Shown here one piece after another: positions 42,680 to 51,814 of a stretch of 64,000 nucleotides of DNA (position 1 is the first letter of the stretch; each line of letters opens with the position of its first letter). Location: the NCBI RefSeq assembly GCF_018598175.1, contig NZ_JAHESE010000004.1, positions 1 to 64,000 on the forward strand, given 5' to 3'. The notes beneath the pieces are model-generated. The model was not told where the DNA came from and searched no databases. It saw nothing but the letters and a program-made list of their open reading frames with translations. The position numbers and the translations under genes are program-made. Source of the DNA: Dawidia cretensis. Lineage in GTDB: Bacteria > Bacteroidota > Bacteroidia > Cytophagales > Cyclobacteriaceae.

Positions 42680-44002
42680 TTAATCGAGAATCCATGTCGA
42701 GCGTTGAAAGGAACGCCAGGATATTGTGGCAAAATCTGCTTTCGGATCCACGAAGGGCCTTAATGGGCCGCCGTTCAGACTGACTTCGGATTGTACATAC
42801 AGCGCCACATCCGTGTAGCCTTTCGACCGCAGGTCGCGTAGAATAATTTTCGCAGCTTGCCAGATCATATCGGGACTTCGCGAGATCGCGCGGATCTGCA
42901 GGGGCGTAAAATAGTCACGCAGTTGTACAGGAATTATTTGGCCATCGGCCGTGCGTGCTTTAAATGACAAACGCCCACTTTTCGTGCGCAACATCATGTG
43001 CCAGGCCATGCGATGGCCTTCTTCCGTCCAAAACACAGAGCCAGGGAAAAGGAAGTGTCGCAAAGGCAATAACAGCTGCACCGTGAAGTACAGTACCAAC
43101 GCCGCGGTAACGACGTTTTTATAACGGGAGGTATACACCTTTGAGACAAATTGAGCAGGCTCCTTTTTCCGGAAGAAGATCTTGCGTATGGTCTCCGGTG
43201 GGAAGAAGAAGAGGGTGAGTGCAATCATGAGGTATGGGAAGCCGCCGATCTGAAAGGTGATCGAGTTGAAAACGTTAAAGATGACACAAAGCACAAAGCC
43301 AAGCACGCGCGTACGGCGCCACAGCAGCAGGGGAGTAATAAGCAGGTCGAAGAAGATACCACCGTAGATGATAAAGGTTCGGAACCATGCCTGGCCGAAG
43401 AGCGGCCCGAGTACGGGGTAGTGCGCTTTGGCATCAAACCAAATGGCAATCGGCTTTCCGGCCAGCCAGTCGGGATATAGCTTGGCCAGCGACGCATAGG
43501 TAAATACGAGTCCCACTTGCAAACAAAAGATCAACACACACCACCTGGGGCAGGTATGCTGCAAGGTCGCCGGGTTACGACGCACATCCAGTGAGCGGTA
43601 CCGTTGGGCCGGTACGACGGCCAGAAAAAGCCCCAGCAGGATCAATAAATAATAGTGATTGTTGTAGTGCACCTTCTGCATCAGGTAGCATCCCCACCAT
43701 AGAAAAGTAAAGGCGATGGTGGCAATCCGATAATAAAGCCCCAGCATGATACAGAGGCCGGCCACGGCGATCAGGCCATAGTAAATATATACTGCGGTTG
43801 GAGAGGGTAACGTCAGCCATTCAAAACCTATAAAGGGTAAGGCATGCCGCGGGGCAACAAACGTTTCGTGTATCCAGCCAGTGGCAAAGGCACCCACCAC
43901 CTCCAGGAAAATCAGGAGGCCAAAGAATATACGGAATAAAACCAGCCCGCTGTTATCGACCCGCTCAAAGAGATAGCGGTGTATACTTGCTAATGACATC
44001 AT
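42680..44002 (-). CDS. HTTM domain membrane protein (vitamin K-dependent gamma-carboxylase-like)
   Basis: Multipass membrane protein of 440 residues. About eight helices lie between residues 15 and 310; the segment WWGCYLMQKVHYNNHYYLL, then LILLGLFLAVVPA matches the HTTM core shared with eukaryotic vitamin K-dependent gamma-carboxylases. The C-terminal 110 residues are soluble. HTTM enzymes in bacteria are mostly uncharacterised. Its upstream region (44.0-44.3 kb) holds an AT-rich palindrome. Confidence 0.88.
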   Translation of the reverse strand: MMSLASIHRYLFERVDNSGLVLFRIFFGLLIFLEVVGAFATGWIHETFVAPRHALPFIGFEWLTLPSPTAVYIYYGLIAVAGLCIMLGLYYRIATIAFTFLWWGCYLMQKVHYNNHYYLLILLGLFLAVVPAQRYRSLDVRRNPATLQHTCPRWCVLIFCLQVGLVFTYASLAKLYPDWLAGKPIAIWFDAKAHYPVLGPLFGQAWFRTFIIYGGIFFDLLITPLLLWRRTRVLGFVLCVIFNVFNSITFQIGGFPYLMIALTLFFFPPETIRKIFFRKKEPAQFVSKVYTSRYKNVVTAALVLYFTVQLLLPLRHFLFPGSVFWTEEGHRMAWHMMLRTKSGRLSFKARTADGQIIPVQLRDYFTPLQIRAISRSPDMIWQAAKIILRDLRSKGYTDVALYVQSEVSLNGGPLRPFVDPKADFATISWRSFQRSTWILD

Positions 44003-44598
44003 CAGTAAAAATCTGACAGCAATTTAGGATGAAGCGTGAGAAGGTACATGTGATGCAACCCTTTATAATGAGAAAAACCGCCTGAATGGTCCAATAAACC
44101 GAATAAAGGCACGTTGATACCCGGAAAAATCCGGTACAAAGATGAGGAGAACAGACTGTGGGAGGTTTTACACAGTGGGGCGATGACCAACGAATATTCC
44201 TGGGGACTGATAAAATTAATTGTGATAAATTTTTTGATATGATCAAAAAGTATCAATTTGGTAGTGCTTAATAACTGTTGGTCTTAGACCCTCAGCTACT
44301 AAACGACCTGAGCAACGTGAGAAAGATCATGATGACAAAGGCGGCTCAAGACGATCGAACAAAGCCGGAAGACGCGCCGGTGATTGTGCAAAGCCAGCTA
44401 AAGACTACCCTTGTTTGATTGCGATGATCAAGGTTACGGTGTAAAGTACCGCCCCTGATTGTAGAGTGATCGAAACGCGTACTTCGCCTTACGTGACGAA
44501 GTAACAGGATAAGATACCGACGAGCTGTACAGTAATGTATGGTGTATGTATAGACTTACGTGTGGGGTGGATGAACTAGTTACTTATCGGGTTTTCGA
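44003..44598. other. Divergent intergenic region between HTTM and sigma-factor genes
   Basis: About 600 bases with no supported gene. It holds the palindrome at 44231-44249 listed separately. No clear TAnnTTTG element precedes the sigma gene, which fits autoregulation through a different promoter type but does not prove it. Confidence 0.5.
44231..44249. promoter_or_regulatory. 19-bp palindrome, operator candidate
   Basis: TTTTTGAT-ATG-ATCAAAAA is a perfect inverted repeat. TATCAA follows at 44251-44256, and GATAAAT precedes it. It lies about 230 bases upstream of the HTTM start and 350 before the sigma gene. Confidence 0.45.
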
Positions 44599-45201
44599 AT
44601 GCACGCTGAACAGGAACAAAGTATTTGGAACGCATTTAAACGTGGAGAATGGCATGCCTATAGCCGCCTCTACGAGGAGTACTACCGCCGGTTGAATAAT
44701 TACGGTTATAAATTCACCCGCGACGTCGCACTGATCGAGGATACCATACAGGATCTTTTCGTGAAGTTGTGGACCAACCGCGAAACGCTCAGTACGCCAC
44801 CTTCGGTTAAGAATTATTTATATAAGGCGTTGCGCCATTCGCTATTCAGAAAGCTGAAAACCCAATCCAAGCTCTCGTTTTCGGCCGCTGATGACTATGA
44901 TTATACGTTTGAAGTTTCGTATGACCACCAGTTGATTTTGCGCGAAGAGCAACAGCATATGCAGGACATGATTAAAGAGGTCGTCAGTAAGCTGCCGCCC
45001 CGCCAGCAGGAAATAGTATACCTGCGGTTTTATGAAGGACTATCGTATGAAGAAGTTGGCGAAGTCATGTCGATACATATAAACTCAGTCTATAAACTGT
45101 GGTACAAAGCCCTTGACAACCTGAAAGATACGCTGCACTACCTGGTTTGCCTTCTCTGGTGCCTATGCTTGCCGAAACCTGATCCGGCAGTTTTATCATA
45201 G
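44599..45201 (+). CDS. ECF sigma-70 factor (FecI-like, Bacteroidota SusCD-associated)
   Basis: RNA polymerase sigma factor of 200 residues. Region 2 includes NYGYKFTRDVALIEDTIQDL and FVKLWTNRETL. Region 4 is LPPRQQEIVYLRFYEGLSYE, EVGEVMSIHINSVYKL then WYKALDNLK. The last 20 residues are hydrophobic with three Cys. With the FecR gene behind it and a SusC receptor carrying an STN domain, this is the standard cell-surface signalling cassette: ligand at SusC relieves FecR and frees the sigma factor to transcribe the uptake genes. Confidence 0.94.
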   Translation: MHAEQEQSIWNAFKRGEWHAYSRLYEEYYRRLNNYGYKFTRDVALIEDTIQDLFVKLWTNRETLSTPPSVKNYLYKALRHSLFRKLKTQSKLSFSAADDYDYTFEVSYDHQLILREEQQHMQDMIKEVVSKLPPRQQEIVYLRFYEGLSYEEVGEVMSIHINSVYKLWYKALDNLKDTLHYLVCLLWCLCLPKPDPAVLS

Positions 45202-45454
45202 TCACCGCAAACCCTCGCAGCAACCGCACACACACCCCGCACACGAAGTTAATCAACCCCGAACCCATCCGAACTGACCCTGATTTCCGGGATCAACAGC
45301 CCTTTACTGTGTTTAGTGAGACGCGATTGACTAATATTTAATTAGGCTGTCGCATGTAAGAACTTTAATAAGTTTCTGCAATTCTATCGTTTCGCAAGGG
45401 ATAATTTGCCTAACGAGCGGTGTAGTAGGATTTGTAAGAAACTGCTAGGAGCAC

Positions 45455-46498
45455 ATGCAAATGGAGGAATACGAAAAGTACACGTTATCGGATTTTTTGG
45501 AAGATGACTCGTTTGTGCGTTGGGCGACCAATGCCGAGCCGGAGGCCAACGTGTTCTGGAAGGAAGTGATCAAAAGCTATCCTGAAAAGGAAGCGATTAT
45601 GACCCAGGCGGTGGAGGTTATCACAGCGTATCGCAGCCAGGATACTTTTACTAACGAAATGGGCCGCCAGCCAGTTTGGAGCCGTATTCAAGCCGAAATC
45701 AGTCGTGAGGAAAAACCCGCTGTAACACGTGGCAGAAGTATACCACTTTATATGAAAGTGGCAGCAGCGACTACGTTGCTGGTAGCCGCAACGGCTGTAT
45801 ACTGGTTCTTCGCTGATCATCGTGAAAGTGTGCATACTGCCTATAATGAAGTAACAAAGGTCGTGCTGCCCGATCACACCGTCGTGACACTGAACGGTAA
45901 CTCGACGCTCTATTATAATGACAACTGGACCGACGAGACACTTCGTGAAGTGTGGCTCGAAGGAGAGGCCTTCTTTAATGTGAAACACATAAATAAAGAC
46001 ACCCTAAACATTCGAGAAGGGGAACGCTTTCTGGTGCACGGTCGCGATGTAGAAATTGAAGTATTGGGTACTTCTTTTAATGTACGCGACCAGGCTGACA
46101 AGACGGATGTAACACTTATTACCGGCAAGGTAAAGGTTGTATTGACCAGTCTGTCGGAAGATTCCGTGGCAGATGTAATCATGTTACCTGGCGACTATGC
46201 CGAGTTTGCTAACCAAAACCTCATTGCCAAGAAGAAAATAGAAAAACCGCAGCAGGCCACCGCGTGGATCAGCCAGGATTTTGTATTCACCGACGCGTTG
46301 CTGAGAGATATTGTCAAGACACTTGTTCAATTCCATGGCTATACGGTCGACGTGAAAGACAACAAGTTGCTGAACTTAAAGATCGAAGGCGAGATCAGTG
46401 TATCCAGTATTCCCGAGCTACTGGCCACCATCTCGGCAACGCTCGACCTAAACGTAGAACAGAGAACAGAAAAACATATCGTGCTATCGAAAAAATAA
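45455..46498 (+). CDS. FecR-type anti-sigma factor
   Basis: Inner-membrane anti-sigma factor of 347 residues. A cytoplasmic N-terminus (about 1-92) binds the sigma factor. One membrane helix lies near 95-115 (MKVAAATTLLVAATAVYWFF). The periplasmic FecR domain follows (VVTLNGNSTLYYNDNW, VWLEGEAFFNVKH, VEVLGTSFNVRD-like, here IEVLGTSFNVRDQ). The C-terminal DUF4974 region (LLRDIVKTLVQFHGYTVDV, KIEGEISVSSIPELLATI) contacts the receptor's STN domain. It lies 28 bases upstream of susC. Confidence 0.94.
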   Translation: MQMEEYEKYTLSDFLEDDSFVRWATNAEPEANVFWKEVIKSYPEKEAIMTQAVEVITAYRSQDTFTNEMGRQPVWSRIQAEISREEKPAVTRGRSIPLYMKVAAATTLLVAATAVYWFFADHRESVHTAYNEVTKVVLPDHTVVTLNGNSTLYYNDNWTDETLREVWLEGEAFFNVKHINKDTLNIREGERFLVHGRDVEIEVLGTSFNVRDQADKTDVTLITGKVKVVLTSLSEDSVADVIMLPGDYAEFANQNLIAKKKIEKPQQATAWISQDFVFTDALLRDIVKTLVQFHGYTVDVKDNKLLNLKIEGEISVSSIPELLATISATLDLNVEQRTEKHIVLSKK

Positions 46499-46526
46499 AT
46501 TTACGACCTTACCTAAATTCTTTATT

Positions 46527-49500
46527 ATGAAACACTTTAACTCCAGCTTACTGGTTAAGAGTACGCTACTGTTGTACATGGTGGGTGCCGTCGCGCCCGC
46601 CGGCTTTGCACAGCAGTTTGCTTCCACCGCCAGCGCGCGGGCGCTGCGGGGTATGCAGGTCAACTCAGACCCAGGGTTTGTTGATGACCAGCAGGTTAGC
46701 CTAAAAGAAGCATTGAATGACTTAAAAAAACGTTACGATATCCGCTTTGCATATCGCGAAGGCCTGTTAGAGGGCAAGACCGTTTCTGCCGCGCTATTGT
46801 CGGAAAACCTGGCGCCGGAAGAGACGTTGGAGAAAATGCTCGACCAATGCAAGCTTCAGTTCAAGAAGATCAATAAAAAACAGTTCAGCATTTTCGCTGG
46901 AGAAGAGTCGGCCACGCTATTCGAAAACACGCAGCCGGTAACGGCTGCTGAAATGGCAGCGGCAACGACAACTACCGTAGCGCCAAATTTCACGCTTACC
47001 GGTACGGTTATCTCTGGTGATGATAACACTACCATGCCGGGCGTAAACGTTGTCGTGAAAGGCACCACCATTGGTACCACTACTGATGGCAACGGTAAGT
47101 ATACACTGTCTGTACCCGACGAAGGCGGCGTGCTGGTATTGTCGTTCATCGGCTATGCCACGCAGGAAGTCCCCTTCACCTCGGCGCAGACGGTTGTAGA
47201 CGTCACGATGCAGGTGGAATTATCCACCCTTGGTGAAGTGGTTGTAACGGCGCTTGGTATCGAGAAAGATAAGAACGCTTTGGGCTATTCTGTAACGGAA
47301 GTGAAAGGCGAGGAGTTCACACAAGCCCGTGAAGTAAACGTGGCTAACTCGCTGAGCGGTAAGATCGCCGGTCTAAATGCTACCGGTTCGTCCACTGGAC
47401 CTGGTGGTTCCAGCCGTGTTCTGATCCGTGGTAATGGATCACTCACAGGTAACAGCCAGCCGCTGTATGTAATTAACGGTATGCCAATCGACAACTCGGT
47501 ACCTGGAGGCTCTACGTCACCTAACGGTGCCAACGGTAACCTGGCAACAAACATCGACCGCGGCGATGGTATCGCCGCGATCAACCCCGATGACATCGAG
47601 TCCATCACGGTATTGAAAGGTGGTACGGCTGGAGCCCTCTACGGTTCGCGCGGCTCCAATGGTGTTATTCTTATCACTACTAAGAAAGGTACGGCCCGCA
47701 AAGGCATTGGTGTAGAATACAACTCGACGTATACACTCGACCGCGTAGCGGTATTCCCCGATTGGCAATATGAGTATGGTCAAGGTGAAGGTGGTGTCAT
47801 GCCTACTACCCAGGCAGATGCCATAAGCAGTGGCCGTCGCTCGTTCGGTGCCCGCATTGATGGCAACACCAACTACGTGGCGGCTGATGGCAAGAACCAC
47901 CCGTATTCAGCACAGAAGGACAACCTGAAGAATTTCTACGAAACCGGTAAAACATTCACGAACACCCTAGCTTTCTCGGGTGGTAACGAAGCAATCCTGT
48001 ATCGTTTGTCTCTTTCTGATCTTGATTCGAAGAGCATTTTGCCCAACACCAAATACAACCGCAAGACGGCTAACCTGAACATCAGTGGTAAGCTGAGTGA
48101 TAAGCTGCGGGTAGAAGCTGTTGCACAATATACACGCGAGGTCGGTACGAATCGTCCCAACGCCGGTGACGCGCTGGGCAATCCGAACTGGACGCCCTAC
48201 GAAGTCGCCAATACCGTTGATGTACGTTGGCTTGATCCAGGTTATGATGCAAACAACAACGAACTGGCATGGAACGATGCGCCCATCGCTACTAACGGAT
48301 ATTTTGTTATCAACAAAGTGAAGGAAAACGACGATAAAAACCGTTTTATCGGCCAGGCATCAGTATCCTATGATATCCTCAAGAATTTAACGGCGAAGGC
48401 TATTATAACACGCGACTTCTACTCGTACGATTTTAAGCACATCCTGCCTACCGGTACGCTGTACCAGCTGAGGGGACAATACACCGGCATGGAAGCGGAA
48501 GTATCAGAAACCAACTCGATGGTTACATTAAACTATAAGGCCCAGCTCAGTGAAAGCATTGGCATGTCTTTGTTGGGTGGTTTCAACACCCGTCGCGCTG
48601 TAGAAAAGCGTTTGGATATGAGAGGAACTGAATTTACACAACCCTACTTCTATGCCTTCACCAACCTGAACCAGTCATCGGTAATACCGTTCGACGGCCG
48701 CTCAGAAACGAACTCGGTGTTTGGATCCGTCGATTTCGACTATAAGGGTTACCTCTTCCTGACAGCCACCACACGTCAGGATTGGTTCTCAACGCTTAGT
48801 CTAAAGGACAATGGTATCTTTTACCCCAGCTTGGGTGCTAGCTTCGTGCTGTCGGACGCGATCACAATGCCGACCGCGTTTAATCTCGTGAAGTTCCGCG
48901 CTTCGTGGGCGCAAGTTGGCGGTGGCTCTCCTGATCCATACCAGATCAACCTGACCTATAGCGCCGTACCGAGTAGCACTGTACCGTTGCAGAACGTGAC
49001 AGAGGCATCGCCAGGTACCAAGAACCTCACCAACGCACAGCTCAAGCCGTTCACGTCTACTACCACTGAAGTTGGCTTCAATGTGCAAATCCTCGACAAT
49101 CGCCTTGGCTTCGACGTAGCGTTGTACGATCGCCGTTCTACAGACGACATCGTATCGGTGCCTGTCTCCCTGGCCACCGGTTACAACAACGCCGTGCTGA
49201 ACTCCGGCGAGTTGAGCAACCGCGGTATCGAAGTGCTGATCAACGCTACCCCCGCAAAAGTCGGTGCCTTTACCTGGGATCTGAGCTACAACTTTGCCTA
49301 CAACAAGAGCGAGGTACTGAAACTCGCCGAGGGCATACAAACGCTGCAGATTGGCGCGTCGGCTAATGGTAACGCTACCATCCGCAATAACGTTGGCCAG
49401 CCTTATGGTGGCATCTACGGTTACCGCATGCTCCGCAACGATCAGGGTGTACCAATCTTCGACATGGTTGCCAACCTGCCCGGCCAGACAGATATCAACC

Positions 49501-50045
49501 AAAAACTCGGTAACGGCGTGCCCCCCATTACCATGGGTTTAACGAACGATTTCCGCTACAAAGATTTCAGCTTGAATGTATTACTTGACGGTAAATTCGG
49601 CCACGACGTCTTCTCGGTAACGGAAGTATATGCCGCACGTTTGGGTCTCCATAAAATGACGCTGGAAGGTCGTGAAAACGGACTGACGCTCTCGGGTGTT
49701 ACGCCGGAAGGCACTCCGCACGAGCGCGTTATTACCGTGGCCAACCTGCGCGCGCAATACTATAACAGCGTCAACCGGTATACGGAAATGTTTGTACACG
49801 ATGCCAGCTTTGTAAAGCTGCGTCAGGTAATCCTGTCGTACCGCCTGCCGGTAGAAAAAGTTAAATTCCTCAAGATACAGTCGGCGACCTTGTCGCTCGT
49901 AGGCCGCAACCTGGCGATTCTTTATAAGAAGACAGATAACTTCGATCCTGAGCAAAGTTTGACCAACGGTGCCGCGCAAGGTATCGAATCGATCGGTCTG
50001 CCCCGCACCCGGTCTTATGGCGTCAACCTGATGGTTAAGTTTTAA
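46527..50045 (+). CDS. SusC/RagA family TonB-linked outer-membrane receptor with STN domain
   Basis: Outer-membrane active transporter of 1172 residues. A signal peptide (to about 29) is followed by an STN signalling domain (about 50-115: VSLKEALNDLKKRYDIRFAY), a carboxypeptidase-D-like domain (about 150-235: GVNVVVKGTTIGTTTDGNGK) and the plug (VNVANSLSGKIAGLNATGSS, DDIESITVLKGGTAGALYGS). The 22-strand barrel ends YGVNLMVKF, with a terminal Phe. The STN domain marks it as the receptor half of FecR/FecI signalling. With the SusD lipoprotein it imports an oligomeric or bulky substrate, not identified here. Confidence 0.97.
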   Translation: MKHFNSSLLVKSTLLLYMVGAVAPAGFAQQFASTASARALRGMQVNSDPGFVDDQQVSLKEALNDLKKRYDIRFAYREGLLEGKTVSAALLSENLAPEETLEKMLDQCKLQFKKINKKQFSIFAGEESATLFENTQPVTAAEMAAATTTTVAPNFTLTGTVISGDDNTTMPGVNVVVKGTTIGTTTDGNGKYTLSVPDEGGVLVLSFIGYATQEVPFTSAQTVVDVTMQVELSTLGEVVVTALGIEKDKNALGYSVTEVKGEEFTQAREVNVANSLSGKIAGLNATGSSTGPGGSSRVLIRGNGSLTGNSQPLYVINGMPIDNSVPGGSTSPNGANGNLATNIDRGDGIAAINPDDIESITVLKGGTAGALYGSRGSNGVILITTKKGTARKGIGVEYNSTYTLDRVAVFPDWQYEYGQGEGGVMPTTQADAISSGRRSFGARIDGNTNYVAADGKNHPYSAQKDNLKNFYETGKTFTNTLAFSGGNEAILYRLSLSDLDSKSILPNTKYNRKTANLNISGKLSDKLRVEAVAQYTREVGTNRPNAGDALGNPNWTPYEVANTVDVRWLDPGYDANNNELAWNDAPIATNGYFVINKVKENDDKNRFIGQASVSYDILKNLTAKAIITRDFYSYDFKHILPTGTLYQLRGQYTGMEAEVSETNSMVTLNYKAQLSESIGMSLLGGFNTRRAVEKRLDMRGTEFTQPYFYAFTNLNQSSVIPFDGRSETNSVFGSVDFDYKGYLFLTATTRQDWFSTLSLKDNGIFYPSLGASFVLSDAITMPTAFNLVKFRASWAQVGGGSPDPYQINLTYSAVPSSTVPLQNVTEASPGTKNLTNAQLKPFTSTTTEVGFNVQILDNRLGFDVALYDRRSTDDIVSVPVSLATGYNNAVLNSGELSNRGIEVLINATPAKVGAFTWDLSYNFAYNKSEVLKLAEGIQTLQIGASANGNATIRNNVGQPYGGIYGYRMLRNDQGVPIFDMVANLPGQTDINQKLGNGVPPITMGLTNDFRYKDFSLNVLLDGKFGHDVFSVTEVYAARLGLHKMTLEGRENGLTLSGVTPEGTPHERVITVANLRAQYYNSVNRYTEMFVHDASFVKLRQVILSYRLPVEKVKFLKIQSATLSLVGRNLAILYKKTDNFDPEQSLTNGAAQGIESIGLPRTRSYGVNLMVKF

Positions 50046-50064
50046 TCGTAAAATTCCACGACAA

Positions 50065-51627
50065 ATGAAAATCTTCATCAAAAAATACGCTTCATTACTG
50101 CTTTTACCCGGCATGCTGCTGGTAAATGCTTGCGACGATTTTGGCGATGTGAATGTCAATCCCAACGCTATCTCGACGCCCACACCGGATTATATTTTCA
50201 GCAAATCCCTCTACGACGGTACAGCGGTCTTAGCGAATCACGCTTCGCTGTTGTTGGGGAACATGCAATACACGACCAGCTACAACGACGTGGCGGGCTT
50301 TGGTTCGAAATATGTGGCAGCGCAGCAACTGCGCTCGTCGTCGGTATTCACCGACAGCTATCCGAACCAGATTAACGAGATCACGGAAGTGATCAATGCC
50401 GTGCAAGATGAGCCGGCAAATGTGAACAAGCTGTCGATCGCCCGCATCTGGCGCGTGTTCTGCTACTCGCGTCTCACGGATGTGTACGGTGATATCCCGT
50501 ATATTGAAGGTGCACAAGGATATATTCAAGGCATATACCAGCCTAAGTATACACCCCAATCGGAAATCTATGCCGACATGCTTAAGGAACTGCAGGAAGC
50601 TACTGCCGCCCTGAACTCAAGCGACGTTTCGTTTGGCGTGGCTGACGTGATCTACGGCGGTAACACCGACCAGTGGAAAAAATTTGGCTACTCGTTGATG
50701 TTGCGCCTCGGCATGCATCTAACCGAGGTGTCGAACAGCACGGCCGAGGAGTGGGTGAAACGTGCCATTGCCGGCGGTGTGATTCTGCAAGATGCAGATA
50801 TCGCTGCGATACGGAACTACAACGCCACCGGTCAGACCATTACGCGAAATCCGATTGCCTACAGCCTGTTCCAAAGCGATTATATCGCGGGCAACGGCAG
50901 AACCAATCCGGAGGGGGGTAAATATCAGGAGACTTTTATCGATTCGCTACAGGCTAATGACGACCCCCGTCTGCCAATCCTTTCGATTGTGTGGGTGGAC
51001 GGCACGCCAAACAATGACCCGGACATTCAGCAGGGCATGGCCGATGATATCAACGGCTCTGCGCCCGCGAACTTCGGCGATCTGTCTGAGCCTAACCCAG
51101 CTACGGTACTTTTGCAATCCGGGTTGCAGTTGATATTCACTACGCAGGAGGTTAACTTCCTCTTGGCGGAAGCTGCGCTGCGTGGCTGGTATAGCGGCAC
51201 GCCGGCCGACCTTTACGAAGACGGTATCCGCGCGGGCATGCGCCAGTGGCAGATCGCTGTCGGTGCCGCAGGCGCCATTGGCTCACAAGATGTAGATGAC
51301 TATGTTGCCGCGCATCCGCTGGTAACGACCGGCGATGTGGACTCTCAGCTAGAACAGATCTATACGCAGTTTTGGATGGGTGCCTTCCCCGACGCAACCG
51401 AAGTATATAACGTCTACCGTCGCCTGGGCTATCCGGCGCTTACGCCGAACAACTATGGCGGCAATGCCACCGGCAACCAGCTGATCCGACGGTTTATGTA
51501 CCCCACGTCTGAGCAGTCCCTGAACACGACCTCTTACAATGAGGCAGTGCAGCGTCAAATCAGCGAGAATGGTTGGGTTACAGATAACCTGAACGGCCAT
51601 GTATGGTGGGATGTTAACGGACGGTAA
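50065..51627 (+). CDS. SusD/RagB family nutrient-binding outer-membrane lipoprotein
   Basis: Surface lipoprotein of 520 residues that forms the lid of the SusC transporter. The signal peptide ends LLVNAC (Cys23) and is followed by DDFGDVNVNPNAISTPTPDY, the start of the SusD-like_2 group. Helical TPR-like repeats contain NEITEVINAVQDEPANVNKL and ARIWRVFCYSRLTDVYGDIP. It begins 19 bases after susC and ends before a strong terminator. SusD-like_2 proteins are often associated with peptide or small-molecule uptake rather than classical polysaccharides, though this is not a rule. Confidence 0.95.
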   Translation: MKIFIKKYASLLLLPGMLLVNACDDFGDVNVNPNAISTPTPDYIFSKSLYDGTAVLANHASLLLGNMQYTTSYNDVAGFGSKYVAAQQLRSSSVFTDSYPNQINEITEVINAVQDEPANVNKLSIARIWRVFCYSRLTDVYGDIPYIEGAQGYIQGIYQPKYTPQSEIYADMLKELQEATAALNSSDVSFGVADVIYGGNTDQWKKFGYSLMLRLGMHLTEVSNSTAEEWVKRAIAGGVILQDADIAAIRNYNATGQTITRNPIAYSLFQSDYIAGNGRTNPEGGKYQETFIDSLQANDDPRLPILSIVWVDGTPNNDPDIQQGMADDINGSAPANFGDLSEPNPATVLLQSGLQLIFTTQEVNFLLAEAALRGWYSGTPADLYEDGIRAGMRQWQIAVGAAGAIGSQDVDDYVAAHPLVTTGDVDSQLEQIYTQFWMGAFPDATEVYNVYRRLGYPALTPNNYGGNATGNQLIRRFMYPTSEQSLNTTSYNEAVQRQISENGWVTDNLNGHVWWDVNGR

Positions 51628-51640
51628 TAACCCCTAAAAT

Positions 51641-51674
51641 AAAGGCCGGTGTGCACACACGCACACCGGCCTTT
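51641..51674. terminator. Terminator after susD
   Basis: AAAGGCCGGTGTGC (51641-51654) pairs perfectly with GCACACCGGCCTTT (51661-51674), loop ACACAC, followed by TAT. It separates the sigma-susCD transcripts from the catabolic genes. Confidence 0.85.
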
Positions 51675-51814
51675 TATATCCAAACGGCCTTACCATTTAT
51701 ATACCGCATCATACCGCTACCAGCTTTTACATTTTCTCCGCCTGCCCTAACCGCTATCTTTCGCTAACGCACCGGAACGCTAACCTATAAGACACCCTAA
51801 CACCCCAAGTATAC

